Made by a program: the position numbers and the translations under genes
Assembly: GCF_008369915.1 (NCBI RefSeq)
Contig: NZ_VSRN01000001.1
Span: forward strand, 4,212,501-4,276,500
Direction: 5' to 3'
Length of the DNA: 64,000 nucleotides
DNA from: Dyadobacter sp. UC 10
GTDB lineage: Bacteria; Bacteroidota; Bacteroidia; Cytophagales; Spirosomataceae
Notes under the pieces: model-generated
The model's input: only the letters and a program-made list of their open reading frames with translations
Databases searched by the model: none
Told to the model about the DNA's origin: nothing
Shown here: positions 54,296-63,181 of the stretch, in pieces
How the letters are laid out: each line of letters starts with the position of its first letter
How positions within the stretch are numbered: position 1 is the stretch's first letter

Positions 54296-56038
54296 TTATT
54301 TTAAACTATCCAAAGCAGCCCGCACACCAGCCACTTCCTCCGTGCTGACAGCACTGGCCGAGTTTCCGAAATTGCTGCGAATGTGTGTCAATACTTCCGA
54401 AATCTCTTCGTCTTTCAAAAAGCTATGTTGTGGCATTACATTATTGTATGATTGCCCCTTCACTTCAATGGGTCCTTCAAGACCTTTTAATAATACTTTG
54501 ATCAACTTTTCCTTATCCCCCGTCACCCAATCCGCGCCGCCAAGCGGAGGGAATCGTTGCGAATCGCCCATTCCGTTGCGTTGGTGGCAGGCTGAACAGT
54601 AAGTGCTATACACCATTCCGCCTGCTACCGGCTTGTCTTTGTCAAGATTATCTTTGGTGAAATCGGGTGTGCGGATGTGGCTCATGGTCTTTCTTTTTTC
54701 CATTCCGGCCAGTGCTTTTTTCGGGAATTTCTTTTTGCCGCCGGTATAAGTAACTTTCCAGATCTTCCCTTTTTCAGTCTCGGCAATGTAAACGGAACCG
54801 TCGGGACCCATGGCGATCCCCATCGGGCGATATACTGCGTCGCTCACATTCTCGATCGGGTCTACACCTGCAAAACCGTCGGCAAATATCTCGTATTCTC
54901 CCGCCGGCTGACCGTTTTTAAATGGAACGAAGCCGATGAAATAGCTCGATTGCGGATAAGGCGCGCGGTTGGTGGAACCGTGAAATGCAATGAAAGATCC
55001 ATTCTTGTAGCGCTCAGGAAACTGGTTACCCTGGTAAAACAAAAGGTCATTAGGTGCCCAGTGGCCGGGGAAACCAATGATTGGTTTTTCATACTGCGCG
55101 CAGTCGCCTACCTTTTTTCCGTCGCCGCCATATTCAGGATTAAGTACTTTTTTATCCTGCATCTGGTCCCAATAGCAGTAGGGCCAGCCGGCGTGCGTGC
55201 CTTCTTTTACCCTCAAAAACTCCTCAGAAGGAAGCATTGCGCTTTGCCAGCCGTCAAAAAGCTGAGGCCACAAACGTAGCAAATCGTCGCGGCCGTGTTG
55301 CAATGCGTAAAGATTATTATCCGCGAAATTCCAGTCCATACCAACGACGCTGCGCAGGCCGGTAGCAAATTTCACCCCGTCCTTTTGAAGTTGTCCCGTC
55401 TTATTGGCATCGAATTTCCATATGCCACCATGATCTTCGAGAATCGGGCAGGGGGTTATTCCCGGTGAACCCGGTATCCTGTTCTCTTCCTGACATGCAT
55501 TGGAATTGGCCCCGAAAGGTACATACATATTGCCCTTATCGTCGAATGTGATCGGTTTTGCGATGTGTTCGTGCATCCCGTGGGGGTGATCGTCGGTCAA
55601 TATCACCTCTTCTTTACTTTGCGGAACAAGGTCTCCGGGCGTGAGTTTGTACCTGTACACCACCAGCTCAGAGCTGAAATAGAGGTAACCTTTGTAAATG
55701 CGCATGGCCGTTCCATAAGCCCGCTCTCTGCCTACACCACCAAAACGCTTGATCATATCCGCCCTTCCGTCGCCATTCGTATCCCGCAACGCAATCACCG
55801 ACTCGCCGGTATCGGCAAACCTGGCTTTCACATATATATCCCCGTTATCATTCACTGCAATATGTCGCGCACGGCCAGGCAGACTGTCAACGACCACCAC
55901 CGCCTCAAAACCCTCCGGCAGGTACAAACCGCCATTTTTGGAATTAACAGGAGAGACTTGCTTATCCGCACGCTGGGTGAAACCCAACACGCAGCAGGTA
56001 AGGGCAGTAAGAATGTATTTGAGGTAACGTTTGTTCAT
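54296..56038 (-). CDS. PQQ-type sugar dehydrogenase fused to cytochrome c
   Basis: A 580-residue protein with a signal peptide (ILTALTCCVLGFTQ). Residues ~30-440 form a sugar dehydrogenase beta-propeller (GFEAVVVVDSLPGRARHIAV, HPHGMHEHIAKPITF, RPMGIAMGPDGSVYIAETEKG). From ~residue 470 there is a cytochrome c domain with CSACHQRNGMGD and an axial-Met candidate in NNVMPQHSFL. Fusion of donor and acceptor domains supports direct electron transfer. Its substrate is unknown; the locus context suggests a sugar or sugar acid. Confidence 0.86.
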   Translation of the reverse strand: MNKRYLKYILTALTCCVLGFTQRADKQVSPVNSKNGGLYLPEGFEAVVVVDSLPGRARHIAVNDNGDIYVKARFADTGESVIALRDTNGDGRADMIKRFGGVGRERAYGTAMRIYKGYLYFSSELVVYRYKLTPGDLVPQSKEEVILTDDHPHGMHEHIAKPITFDDKGNMYVPFGANSNACQEENRIPGSPGITPCPILEDHGGIWKFDANKTGQLQKDGVKFATGLRSVVGMDWNFADNNLYALQHGRDDLLRLWPQLFDGWQSAMLPSEEFLRVKEGTHAGWPYCYWDQMQDKKVLNPEYGGDGKKVGDCAQYEKPIIGFPGHWAPNDLLFYQGNQFPERYKNGSFIAFHGSTNRAPYPQSSYFIGFVPFKNGQPAGEYEIFADGFAGVDPIENVSDAVYRPMGIAMGPDGSVYIAETEKGKIWKVTYTGGKKKFPKKALAGMEKRKTMSHIRTPDFTKDNLDKDKPVAGGMVYSTYCSACHQRNGMGDSQRFPPLGGADWVTGDKEKLIKVLLKGLEGPIEVKGQSYNNVMPQHSFLKDEEISEVLTHIRSNFGNSASAVSTEEVAGVRAALDSLK

Positions 56039-56063
56039 TGGCGTTGGGTGGGGGAGTGGGCTG

Positions 56064-56241
56064 TTGGCTTTTAGCTGTTAGCTATTGGCTGTTAGCTTTT
56101 AGCTCTTTGTTGTCTATTTTTTATGCATTTGACTTTTCTAAAACGAATTCTTAATGACTTCCAAAAATTTCCCCTCTAATAAAAAAACCTAAAACCTAAA
56201 ACCTAAAGGCTAACTGCTAAAAGCTAATAGCTAATAGCCAA
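56064..56241. repeat. Heptamer-periodic inverted repeat
   Basis: Left arm 56064-56105 is six tandem heptamers of the type TTAGCTN. Right arm 56186-56241 is eight heptamers of the type NNNCTAA (AACCTAA three times, then AGGCTAA, AAGCTAA, TAGCTAA). The arms are roughly complementary and surround an 80-base A/T-rich spacer with no open frame. The element fills the gap between two minus-strand genes. It could fold into a long imperfect hairpin. Confidence 0.72.
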
Positions 56242-56244
56242 TCC

Positions 56245-57495
56245 TCAATTCAAATAAACCGGCTTCGCTATCCCGTTCAGGTCATAAACAATCTTGCCGC
56301 CCATGATTGTCATTTCACATTCAAGTTTTTCTTTGCCCTCCATCTTATACCCCGTTTTGTCGTAGAAGCCGAAGTTTCCCTTGCGCATGGAGAAAATGGC
56401 TACGTCGGCTATCGCGTCTTCGGAAATATGTCCCAGGTTCTCGCGGTGAATCACCTGCGCCGGAGTCCAGGTGCTCGCTTTGATGACAGCCGGAAGGTCC
56501 ATCCCCATTACATAAAACTTCGACATAATGCTGAGCATGTCCTTCATCGAACCGTTCATGCTGCCGGTGTGGAGGTCGGTACTGATGGTATTGGGGTAAA
56601 AACCCGCTTTGACAGCCGGAATGGCCTGCGAGTAATTGAAGCTTGCACCACCGTAACCGACATCGAAAACGATCCCTTTTTTACGTGCTTCAAATGCAAA
56701 CGGTTTCACTTTTTTGGTCGCCTCGTCTACGATCGTTTCGCGCACATTTCCTTCCAGCAGCGTGTAGGCGTGTGTGAAAATATCACCAGGGCGCAAGTGT
56801 TTCATGAAAAGGTCTTCCAATGGAAGTGGTGGGTTACTGCCTCCAAAATCGACCATGACAGGCATATTGGCCAGCTTTCCGGCTTTCACAGCGTTGTCGA
56901 CAGGCTTCCAGTCCTGCCCCACAAAGTGTGCGACTTTGAAACCGACCACATCGTTTTTATTTCTTAAAGCCACCGCTGCGGCCAGGTTCGGGTCCATATC
57001 AGAGGTATCCTGCTCCCAGTTGCCGCCGCGCATTCCCTGGCCTACAATGTTCATAAAAGAGAGTACCCGGGTTTTGGAGTTGAGGATAATATTGTTTTTG
57101 AATTCCTCAAAAGAATTCCATCCCGCACCGCCTGCGTCGACGATCGTGGTGACGCCTACCCGGAAAGTAAATCCGTCGGGTGGGAGCGCTATAAACCCGT
57201 TGCTGAGGTAGTGATTGACCTGCGTGCCAAAAAATACGTGTCCGTGAATATCGATCAGGCCGGGCGTGACGTACATCCCTTTTGCGTCCACCACCTGACG
57301 GGCTTCCTTGGGGTCAATGTCTTTGGCTACTTTTTTGATCTTCCCCTGAAAAATCCCAATATCCATGACCTGGTTGATATTGTTCTTCGGGTCAATAACA
57401 GTTCCGCCTTTGATCAGAATGCTGTAAGTCTGGGCGTTGGCAACAACGAAACTGGCAGCCCATAGCAGGCAGATGGTGATAAATTTATATTTCAT
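56245..57495 (-). CDS. Exported amidohydrolase/deacetylase family metallohydrolase
   Basis: 416 residues from the ATG at 57493-57495, which opens a signal peptide (ITICLLWAASFVVANAQ). The TIM-barrel amidohydrolase has HxH in LIDIHGHVFFG, Lys in VVGFKVAHF, His in DIFTHAYTLLEG and Asp in STDLHTGSMN, the full binuclear-metal set. It resembles the group that occurs next to SelA-type PLP enzymes, as here, and is thought to deacylate N-acyl amino compounds. Those relatives are cytosolic, while this one is exported. The PLP enzyme gene is 38 bases upstream. Confidence 0.85.
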   Translation of the reverse strand: MKYKFITICLLWAASFVVANAQTYSILIKGGTVIDPKNNINQVMDIGIFQGKIKKVAKDIDPKEARQVVDAKGMYVTPGLIDIHGHVFFGTQVNHYLSNGFIALPPDGFTFRVGVTTIVDAGGAGWNSFEEFKNNIILNSKTRVLSFMNIVGQGMRGGNWEQDTSDMDPNLAAAVALRNKNDVVGFKVAHFVGQDWKPVDNAVKAGKLANMPVMVDFGGSNPPLPLEDLFMKHLRPGDIFTHAYTLLEGNVRETIVDEATKKVKPFAFEARKKGIVFDVGYGGASFNYSQAIPAVKAGFYPNTISTDLHTGSMNGSMKDMLSIMSKFYVMGMDLPAVIKASTWTPAQVIHRENLGHISEDAIADVAIFSMRKGNFGFYDKTGYKMEGKEKLECEMTIMGGKIVYDLNGIAKPVYLN

Positions 57496-57533
57496 TTTTA
57501 AAAAGGGCTTAGGTATTGCTTTGTCGAAATGCT

Positions 57534-58754
57534 TTAAACTACTGCTTTTGACAGTTCTTCTTTCAGTCTGCTGGCAACGGTCTTTTCTTCTCCCGGCTTC
57601 AACATCCACGTGGTAATGGTCAGGGTATTGTTTTCGCCGGGCATAATTTCGATGGAAGGGTTTCCGTCACGCAGGTTTTGCTGCAATACTTTTACCGGTA
57701 GCGATACCTTCGTTGCATCCCAGGATATCCGCAGGGTGGGCGTGTGGTTTCCCAGTTCCGGCGCGAAAGTTTCCACACTTACACCGGCAATACTTTTGGC
57801 CGCTTTACTGATCAGCGCCGCGCGGTCTTCCCACATTTTCCACTCCTTTTTGTGGTCCATTTTCACAAATTTGTCGATCGCCACATACATGCCCAGTATT
57901 TCTTCTTTATTCACTTTCATTCCCCGGCCGATCGTCGAGCCACGTGGCGGCATACTCAGGCGCGCTGCGTCGATCAGGTGTTTTTTGCCCATCAAGATCC
58001 CCGCACTCTGTGGCCCGCGCATCGCTTTTCCACCCGAAACACAAACCAGGTCGAAGCCCATATCATTGAATTTCCAGAGGTTTTCGACCGGCGGAACGTC
58101 GGCAGCCATATCGATCATCGTCGGGATACCATTCTTTTTCGCAATCTCAACCCACTGCTGGTGGTTGATCTGCCCTTTGTCCGACTGAATATGCAGGAAC
58201 CAAAGCAATGCGGTTTTTTCATTAATCGCTTTCTGTAATTCCTCGACCGTCTCGATCTGAACGATCTTGCAGCCTGTGTTGGTCAGCGCGTGCGAATAGC
58301 CGATATTATGTCCTTTCTGAATAATCACTTCCGATTTCATACCGGTACCTTCCAGATGCGGCAATGCTTCCACCTTCTTCTGATCCATTCCGGTGAGTAC
58401 GCCTGCAAGCCCGAGGGTGAGCGCGGAAAAGCAGCCCGCCGTTACCACCGCAGCTTCCGCGTGCGTCAGCGCTGCGATCTTTTCGCCTACTTTCGTCTGT
58501 ACCTCGTCCAGCATCATAAATTCTTTCCCAGCCCCCTGGATTGTTTCCATTACCTCCTCGTGCATCAGCGAGCCCGTCATAGCTGTGTAGGTGCCCGCGG
58601 CATTAATGAATGTGCGGATCCCCAGCTCTTTGGCCAGGTTTCTGGCCGGCATTTTGGCAACCAGCCCGGCAGTTTCGGCTCCGTTCTGCCCTAAAAAACC
58701 GCCCAGAAGAGGAAAGGCGGACAAATGCTTGATTAGATCTCTGCGATTGATCAT
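57534..58754 (-). CDS. Tat-exported SelA-type PLP-dependent enzyme (ammonia-lyase-like)
   Basis: 406 residues. A twin-arginine leader MINRRDLIKHLSAFPLLGG precedes a fold-type I PLP domain: FINAAGTYTAMTGSLM, ALTHAEAAVVTAGCFSAL, and the Schiff-base Lys in CVSGGKAMRGPQSAG (~residue 240). It belongs to the SelA-related group that includes DgaE, the D-glucosaminate-6-phosphate ammonia-lyase; true SelA is longer and tRNA-binding. Tat export fits a cofactor-loaded, pre-folded enzyme. It is paired with the amidohydrolase. The likely reaction is elimination of ammonia from an amino acid or amino sugar acid. Confidence 0.8.
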   Translation of the reverse strand: MINRRDLIKHLSAFPLLGGFLGQNGAETAGLVAKMPARNLAKELGIRTFINAAGTYTAMTGSLMHEEVMETIQGAGKEFMMLDEVQTKVGEKIAALTHAEAAVVTAGCFSALTLGLAGVLTGMDQKKVEALPHLEGTGMKSEVIIQKGHNIGYSHALTNTGCKIVQIETVEELQKAINEKTALLWFLHIQSDKGQINHQQWVEIAKKNGIPTMIDMAADVPPVENLWKFNDMGFDLVCVSGGKAMRGPQSAGILMGKKHLIDAARLSMPPRGSTIGRGMKVNKEEILGMYVAIDKFVKMDHKKEWKMWEDRAALISKAAKSIAGVSVETFAPELGNHTPTLRISWDATKVSLPVKVLQQNLRDGNPSIEIMPGENNTLTITTWMLKPGEEKTVASRLKEELSKAVV

Positions 58755-58975
58755 AATGGTCGAGGACTGATTTTAATTACTTATTTTGAGATTTTTTGAG
58801 GTACTCTGAAATAAGGATGCAGGAAATATGTGTGAATACTCTTCTGGTAGCTTTATTTTTTTTGATCTGCGCAATTTATAAAATAAAGTTTGGTCAATAT
58901 AGTGTTTGGAGTTCTTTTGTTTTGAAGTAAATAATGGTTTTTTATGACGGGTGTTCGAACACATTGAGATGCAAA

Positions 58976-59016
58976 AAAGCCTGCCGGAAGCAATTTCTTG
59001 CATTCCGGCAGGCTTT
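58976..59016 (-). terminator. Terminator of the lactonase gene
   Basis: Perfect 14-bp arms AAAGCCTGCCGGAA and TTCCGGCAGGCTTT around a 13-base loop, with a T-run on the minus side. The rest of the 292-base gap 58755-59046 holds A/T-rich leader sequence and no clear gene. Confidence 0.88.
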
Positions 59017-59046
59017 GTTTAAGGTATGATGAGGGTATTTGAAAAG

Positions 59047-60144
59047 CTATTTCAAGAAAAGCTGCTTTACGCAAACAGGAGTCGGCACGCTGATTTCCTT
59101 GTTTGCAAACGTCAGCTTCCCGGTTGCCTGATCTCTTTTGAAAAACACGGCATTGTCATTATCACGGTTGGTAACGATAGCAAATTCTCCTTTCTGGTCG
59201 ATCAGGAAGTTGCGGGGATGCTTGCCATGGGTGTCTGCATGCCCGACTACGGTCAGCTTGCCGGTCGCAGCATCGACACTGTAAATCGCGAGACTTTCAT
59301 GTCCCCGGTTGGAAGCATACAGGAATTTTCCATCGGGTGAAAAATGAATATCCGCCGCGGAATTTTTACCGGTAAAATCAGCCGGAAGCATGGTAACCCG
59401 TTCCAGTGGAACCAGCGCGCCCGAATTTTTTACGATCTTGAATGAATTGACCACAGAACTCAGCTCTCCCACCGAGTAACCAAAATTCCCATTCGGGTGA
59501 ATCGCAAAATGCCTCGGGCCGTCGCCTTTTTGTACTTCCGCGTACGGTACGGAGCCGGGAGTCAGTTTACCTGTTTTAGGATCAACGGCATAGACCATAA
59601 TTTTATCAATACCCAAATCCGAAGCATATACGAATTTACCATCGGAAGAAGGGATCATGGAATGCATGTGCGGCTTTTGGCCGGGGCCGCCTTTGTCCTG
59701 GATCGTATCGGCAAGTGCCCCGATACTGCCATCCTGATTCAGCTTATATACAGCCAGGTCCCCGCTGCCGTAGTTGGAAACATACACAAACCTGCCTTTC
59801 GGGTCCACACCAATGTGGCACGGGCCGCTTCCGTGCGAAGGTTGCTCGTTGATCACGGTCAGCTTTCCGGTAGCCGGATCTATCGCATAGGCAGACACGG
59901 TGCCTGTGCCTTCATTGGCCGCGTACAGGTACTTTTTGTTGGGATGAAATTCAAGGAAAGACGGGCTCGTTTTGCTGGTGACAATCTGTAACTCTTTGAA
60001 AGACATATTACTGCGATCGAGCTCGTAAACGTAAATGCCCTCTCCTTTTTGGGTATAAGTGCCCAGGTAAAGGATCTCTTTTGTTTTTTGTGCCAATGTG
60101 GTCATAGTGATCAGGCAGAATAATGTCAGAATGGTCAATTTCAT
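59047..60144 (-). CDS. Exported lactonase, 6-phosphogluconolactonase-like (Pgl/YkgB family)
   Basis: A 365-residue seven-bladed propeller of the lactonase family: LGTYTQKGEGIYVYEL, FLEFHPNKKYLYAANE, SHGSGPCHIGVDPKGRFVYV, SDGKFVYASDLGIDKI, DGPRHFAIHPNGNFGYSVGE and HGKHPRNFLID. These contain the conserved Glu, Arg and His lactone-site residues. An N-terminal signal (LTILTLFCLITMTTLAQ) sends it out of the cytoplasm. It would hydrolyse lactones formed by the PQQ dehydrogenases. The natural substrate is probably not phosphorylated, given its location. Confidence 0.85.
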   Translation of the reverse strand: MKLTILTLFCLITMTTLAQKTKEILYLGTYTQKGEGIYVYELDRSNMSFKELQIVTSKTSPSFLEFHPNKKYLYAANEGTGTVSAYAIDPATGKLTVINEQPSHGSGPCHIGVDPKGRFVYVSNYGSGDLAVYKLNQDGSIGALADTIQDKGGPGQKPHMHSMIPSSDGKFVYASDLGIDKIMVYAVDPKTGKLTPGSVPYAEVQKGDGPRHFAIHPNGNFGYSVGELSSVVNSFKIVKNSGALVPLERVTMLPADFTGKNSAADIHFSPDGKFLYASNRGHESLAIYSVDAATGKLTVVGHADTHGKHPRNFLIDQKGEFAIVTNRDNDNAVFFKRDQATGKLTFANKEISVPTPVCVKQLFLK

Positions 60145-60193
60145 AGGTTTAGTAATATGAGGTTTAAAATAAGTACCAGCTTAATCACTTTTT

Positions 60194-60931
60194 TTATTCA
60201 AAAACGAGTGTCCCGAATTTCTGAAATTCGTGGAAGCTGCCCCCTGTTTTCTGCCATGAATAATAGGCGGTTTCGGAATCGTAGTCAATACGGTAAAAGT
60301 TGCCTCTCCACCTGCTACCTTTTTTCGGGACCGAGGGTACAATCGGGTTCATTAAAGCATAAGGGATAAAAAACTCCGCCTTCCAGCCTTCTACCGAAGC
60401 CATACTTTTTTTCTGTCCTCCCTGCACGCTGGTTTCGTGGTGAACGCGGGTACTTTCGTTGTAGATCCAGGGTTTCCATCCCTGGGCCTTTCCGTTGATA
60501 TTCGGTACCAGGATCGGCAGCTCGTAATTGAGCGGGGATACTTCGTATTCCAGGTAAATGGGGACGTTGGTATCCGGCCACAGAAAAACTTCCACCACAT
60601 CTTCCTTGAATAGCATGCCGTAATCCTCCATAATCGTAGCGGTCAGCTTCTGGTCGGTGCAGTCGAATAGAAAATATAAGCCCTTGTCGGAATACATGAT
60701 CTTGGCTTTGGTCGGAAACTGTTTGCCCGGCGTGGCTTGTTTGGGGCCTTTCTGAACCGTAATATCAAACCACTTCGCCGCTGCCCAGTTGCTGGCAGTA
60801 CCTTCGCCGTTTACTTTAAAATCAGTTGTTTTCTTAACGATCAGCACCGAGTCAGGAATCATGTCGGCAGCGCAAAGCCGGGAAAGCGTGCATAACAGGA
60901 AACAGCAGGCTAAGGCGGTTGTTCGGTTCAT
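60194..60931 (-). CDS. Carbohydrate-binding family 9-like protein, exported
   Basis: 245 residues with a signal peptide (LACCFLLCTLSRLCAA) and a single CBM9-like beta sandwich: KVNGEGTASNWAAAKWFDI, SDKGLYFLFDCTDQ, EDVVEVFLWPDTNVP and IYLEYEVSPLN. This is the calcium-binding family 9 pattern found in xylan and sugar-binding proteins. It starts the minus-strand locus and probably captures sugars or glycan fragments in the periplasm or at the surface. Confidence 0.82.
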   Translation of the reverse strand: MNRTTALACCFLLCTLSRLCAADMIPDSVLIVKKTTDFKVNGEGTASNWAAAKWFDITVQKGPKQATPGKQFPTKAKIMYSDKGLYFLFDCTDQKLTATIMEDYGMLFKEDVVEVFLWPDTNVPIYLEYEVSPLNYELPILVPNINGKAQGWKPWIYNESTRVHHETSVQGGQKKSMASVEGWKAEFFIPYALMNPIVPSVPKKGSRWRGNFYRIDYDSETAYYSWQKTGGSFHEFQKFGTLVFE

Positions 60932-61103
60932 GGGTAATTGTTCGGTTTAGGAATGAAACGGTAGGTCATGGTTGTGGTCATTTGTAGCCAGGTGTGGTAC
61001 CCGCCCGCCAAAACCAGTGCATCGGCCGGGTGTGCACGATAACCAGGCCCGGTGCGGCAATTTCAACAGGTTTTTACATTTTACCAAATGATTAACAGAA
61101 CCT

Positions 61104-61111
61104 TATTTTTG
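61104..61111 (+). promoter_or_regulatory. Putative -7 element (TATTTTTG) for the acidic-protein gene
   Basis: TATTTTTG matches TAnnTTTG, 69 bases before the ATG at 61180. No -33 TTG at the right distance. The remaining part of 60932-61179 shows no gene. Confidence 0.28.
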
Positions 61112-61179
61112 ATAAATGACCGTGTTTTAGGGTAGTGTAATGCATTTATTGGAACGATTATTTAAAGGAATGCAGACAA

Positions 61180-61491
61180 ATGTTTAGTGGAACTTTAACT
61201 TCAAATACCATGATACGCGAAAGAGGAGAACCTGCTATTGCAGATACAAGTAAGCCGATTATTGAACCGCCGGTTTTTCCAGACTATCCCCAAAATACCC
61301 AGCAATCCAGGCCTGTTGCCCAGGATCCGGATCTTATAGGGGGCGACGAAGACGACGAAGATCATGATGTGATTGATGACGAAGAAGAGGCAGTTGACGA
61401 GTTCGACGAAGATATCGAAGACAGGGAAGTGGTTATCGAAGACGGTGACGAAATCATCGATGCAGATGACGACGAAGACGATGATATCTGA
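61180..61491 (+). CDS. Small highly acidic protein
   Basis: A 103-residue protein; an internal ATG at 61210 is possible. Residues ~52-103 are almost entirely Asp and Glu (DEDDEDHDVIDDEEE and similar), giving a very low isoelectric point. The N-terminal half is Pro-rich (EPPVFPDYPQ). No signal peptide or known domain. Acidic tails of this type can bind cations, nucleic-acid-binding proteins or chaperone surfaces; a specific role is not visible. It ends with a terminator. Confidence 0.6.
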   Translation: MFSGTLTSNTMIRERGEPAIADTSKPIIEPPVFPDYPQNTQQSRPVAQDPDLIGGDEDDEDHDVIDDEEEAVDEFDEDIEDREVVIEDGDEIIDADDDEDDDI

Positions 61492-61512
61492 TACAATTAC
61501 AGCATCATACCT

Positions 61513-61550
61513 AAAAGCCCTTTGGACAAACTCCCGAGGGCTTTTGCTTT
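61513..61550 (+). terminator. Terminator after the acidic-protein gene
   Basis: Arms AAAAGCCCT and AGGGCTTTT around a 15-base loop, with a following GCTTTT. Confidence 0.72.
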
Positions 61551-61621
61551 TATAATGAGTATCGGGAAGGGCGTTCTGACTTATTCAGCTAAATTCTGTT
61601 TTTCTCACTTTTCCCAAACCC

Positions 61622-63148
61622 ATGCGTTCCGACAACCCAAACGTTACCCAAAGTATTACCCAGGTAATTGCCGCTTCGTCACTTGGTACACTCATCGAAT
61701 GGTATGATTTCTACATTTTTGGCAGTCTCGCCGTCATCATCGGCCAGCAGCTGTTTCCCAGCGACGCCGGTGCTTCTGCATTGATCAATACACTGGCGAT
61801 TTTCGCTGCGGGATTCATTGTAAGGCCATTTGGAGCATTGGTTTTCGGAAGGTTAGGGGATCTGATCGGGCGCAAATACACTTTTCTGCTTACGCTGGTT
61901 TTAATGGGCGGCTCCACGTTTCTGATTGGTCTCATACCTTCTTATTCGAGCATTGGCTATGCAGCTCCGATCCTGGTTTTGATATTGCGCCTGGTGCAGG
62001 GACTTGCATTGGGCGGCGAGTACGGCGGGGCGGCCACTTACGTAGCGGAACACGCGCCGGTGGGAAAGAGAGGTTTTTTTACAAGCTGGATACAAACTAC
62101 CGCCACACTCGGACTTTTCCTGTCGCTGGGCATTATTGTGCTGACTAAAAATTTGCTCGGTAGTGAAGCTTTTGCTGACTGGGGCTGGCGGATTCCCTTC
62201 CTGGTTTCGATCCTTCTGGTAGGTGTGTCGATCTATATCCGGATGAAAATGCATGAATCGCCGGTTTTTACCAAACTGAAAGCGGAGGGGAAAGTATCAT
62301 CAAATCCATTGAAAGAGAGTTTTCAGAAAAAGGCCAATTTCAAAATGGTACTGCTGGCACTTTTCGGGGCTACAATGGGGCAGGGGGTTATCTGGTACAC
62401 CGGGCAGTTTTACGCGCAATCGTTTCTGGAAAACACCTGCAAGCTGGATTTCAATGAATCAAGATATATTTTGCTATGGGCGATATTCTTTGCCACGCCA
62501 TTCTTTGTCGTGTTCGGGTCGTGGAGCGATAAAGTAGGGCGTAAATGGATCATGCTCACCGGAATGCTGCTTGGCGTTATTTGCTACCGGCCTATTTATC
62601 AATATTTTATTGACGCTACCAATGTTCGGGAATTTGAAAAAACCAGTCTGGCAAATGTTTCAGAACCGGTAATTGAACGCGGGCTGGCAGCTGATAGAAC
62701 CGACTCGCTCGTCACCACTATGGTCGTTAAAACCCTCGCCAGCGGAATGACTTTCAGGGAGGTGAAGACAGAAATAATATCACCTGATTCGGAGGTGACG
62801 GAACAAGTTGTAATCAAGGATGTGACATTGTCCGGCTCGACTTATATCATGGTCATATTCCTCGTTTTCTTCCAGGTTTTGCTGGTTACCATGGTATACG
62901 GTCCTATTGCTGCATTCCTGGTGGAGCTGTTCCCAACCCAGATCCGCTACACCTCCATGTCACTGCCTTACCATATTGGAAACGGCGTTTTTGGCGGGCT
63001 GGTACCGTTTATTGCCACGCTGGTCGCTTCTTTCAGCGGCTCTACGCCGCTTTCGGGGCTTTGGTACCCGATCGGGATTGCGGCGCTCTCGTTTGTGATC
63101 GGCGCAGTTTACATCAACAACCGCGTGGATAATAATGTAATGGACTGA
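61622..63148 (+). CDS. MFS transporter, metabolite:H+ symporter (MHS) family
   Basis: A 508-residue transporter with twelve predicted helices. The MHS-type N-terminus is LGTLIEWYDFYIFGSLA, with the loop signature GRLGDLIGRKYTFLLTL and GEYGGAATYVAEHAP. Relatives carry dicarboxylates, shikimate, betaine or citrate with protons. Unusually long is the segment at residues ~325-405: after helix 9/10 there is an extra soluble stretch (SEPVIERGL to SGSTY). The gene is followed at 33 bases by a small membrane protein gene and then a thiolase gene. Confidence 0.87.
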   Translation: MRSDNPNVTQSITQVIAASSLGTLIEWYDFYIFGSLAVIIGQQLFPSDAGASALINTLAIFAAGFIVRPFGALVFGRLGDLIGRKYTFLLTLVLMGGSTFLIGLIPSYSSIGYAAPILVLILRLVQGLALGGEYGGAATYVAEHAPVGKRGFFTSWIQTTATLGLFLSLGIIVLTKNLLGSEAFADWGWRIPFLVSILLVGVSIYIRMKMHESPVFTKLKAEGKVSSNPLKESFQKKANFKMVLLALFGATMGQGVIWYTGQFYAQSFLENTCKLDFNESRYILLWAIFFATPFFVVFGSWSDKVGRKWIMLTGMLLGVICYRPIYQYFIDATNVREFEKTSLANVSEPVIERGLAADRTDSLVTTMVVKTLASGMTFREVKTEIISPDSEVTEQVVIKDVTLSGSTYIMVIFLVFFQVLLVTMVYGPIAAFLVELFPTQIRYTSMSLPYHIGNGVFGGLVPFIATLVASFSGSTPLSGLWYPIGIAALSFVIGAVYINNRVDNNVMD

Positions 63149-63181
63149 GATTTTGTTCTAAAAAATTATATATAATTAATT

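Noticed and set aside
56064..56241. Heptamer repeats as CRISPR or tRNA-like structure
   Set aside because: The period is 7 bases with no spacers, and no cloverleaf can be drawn.
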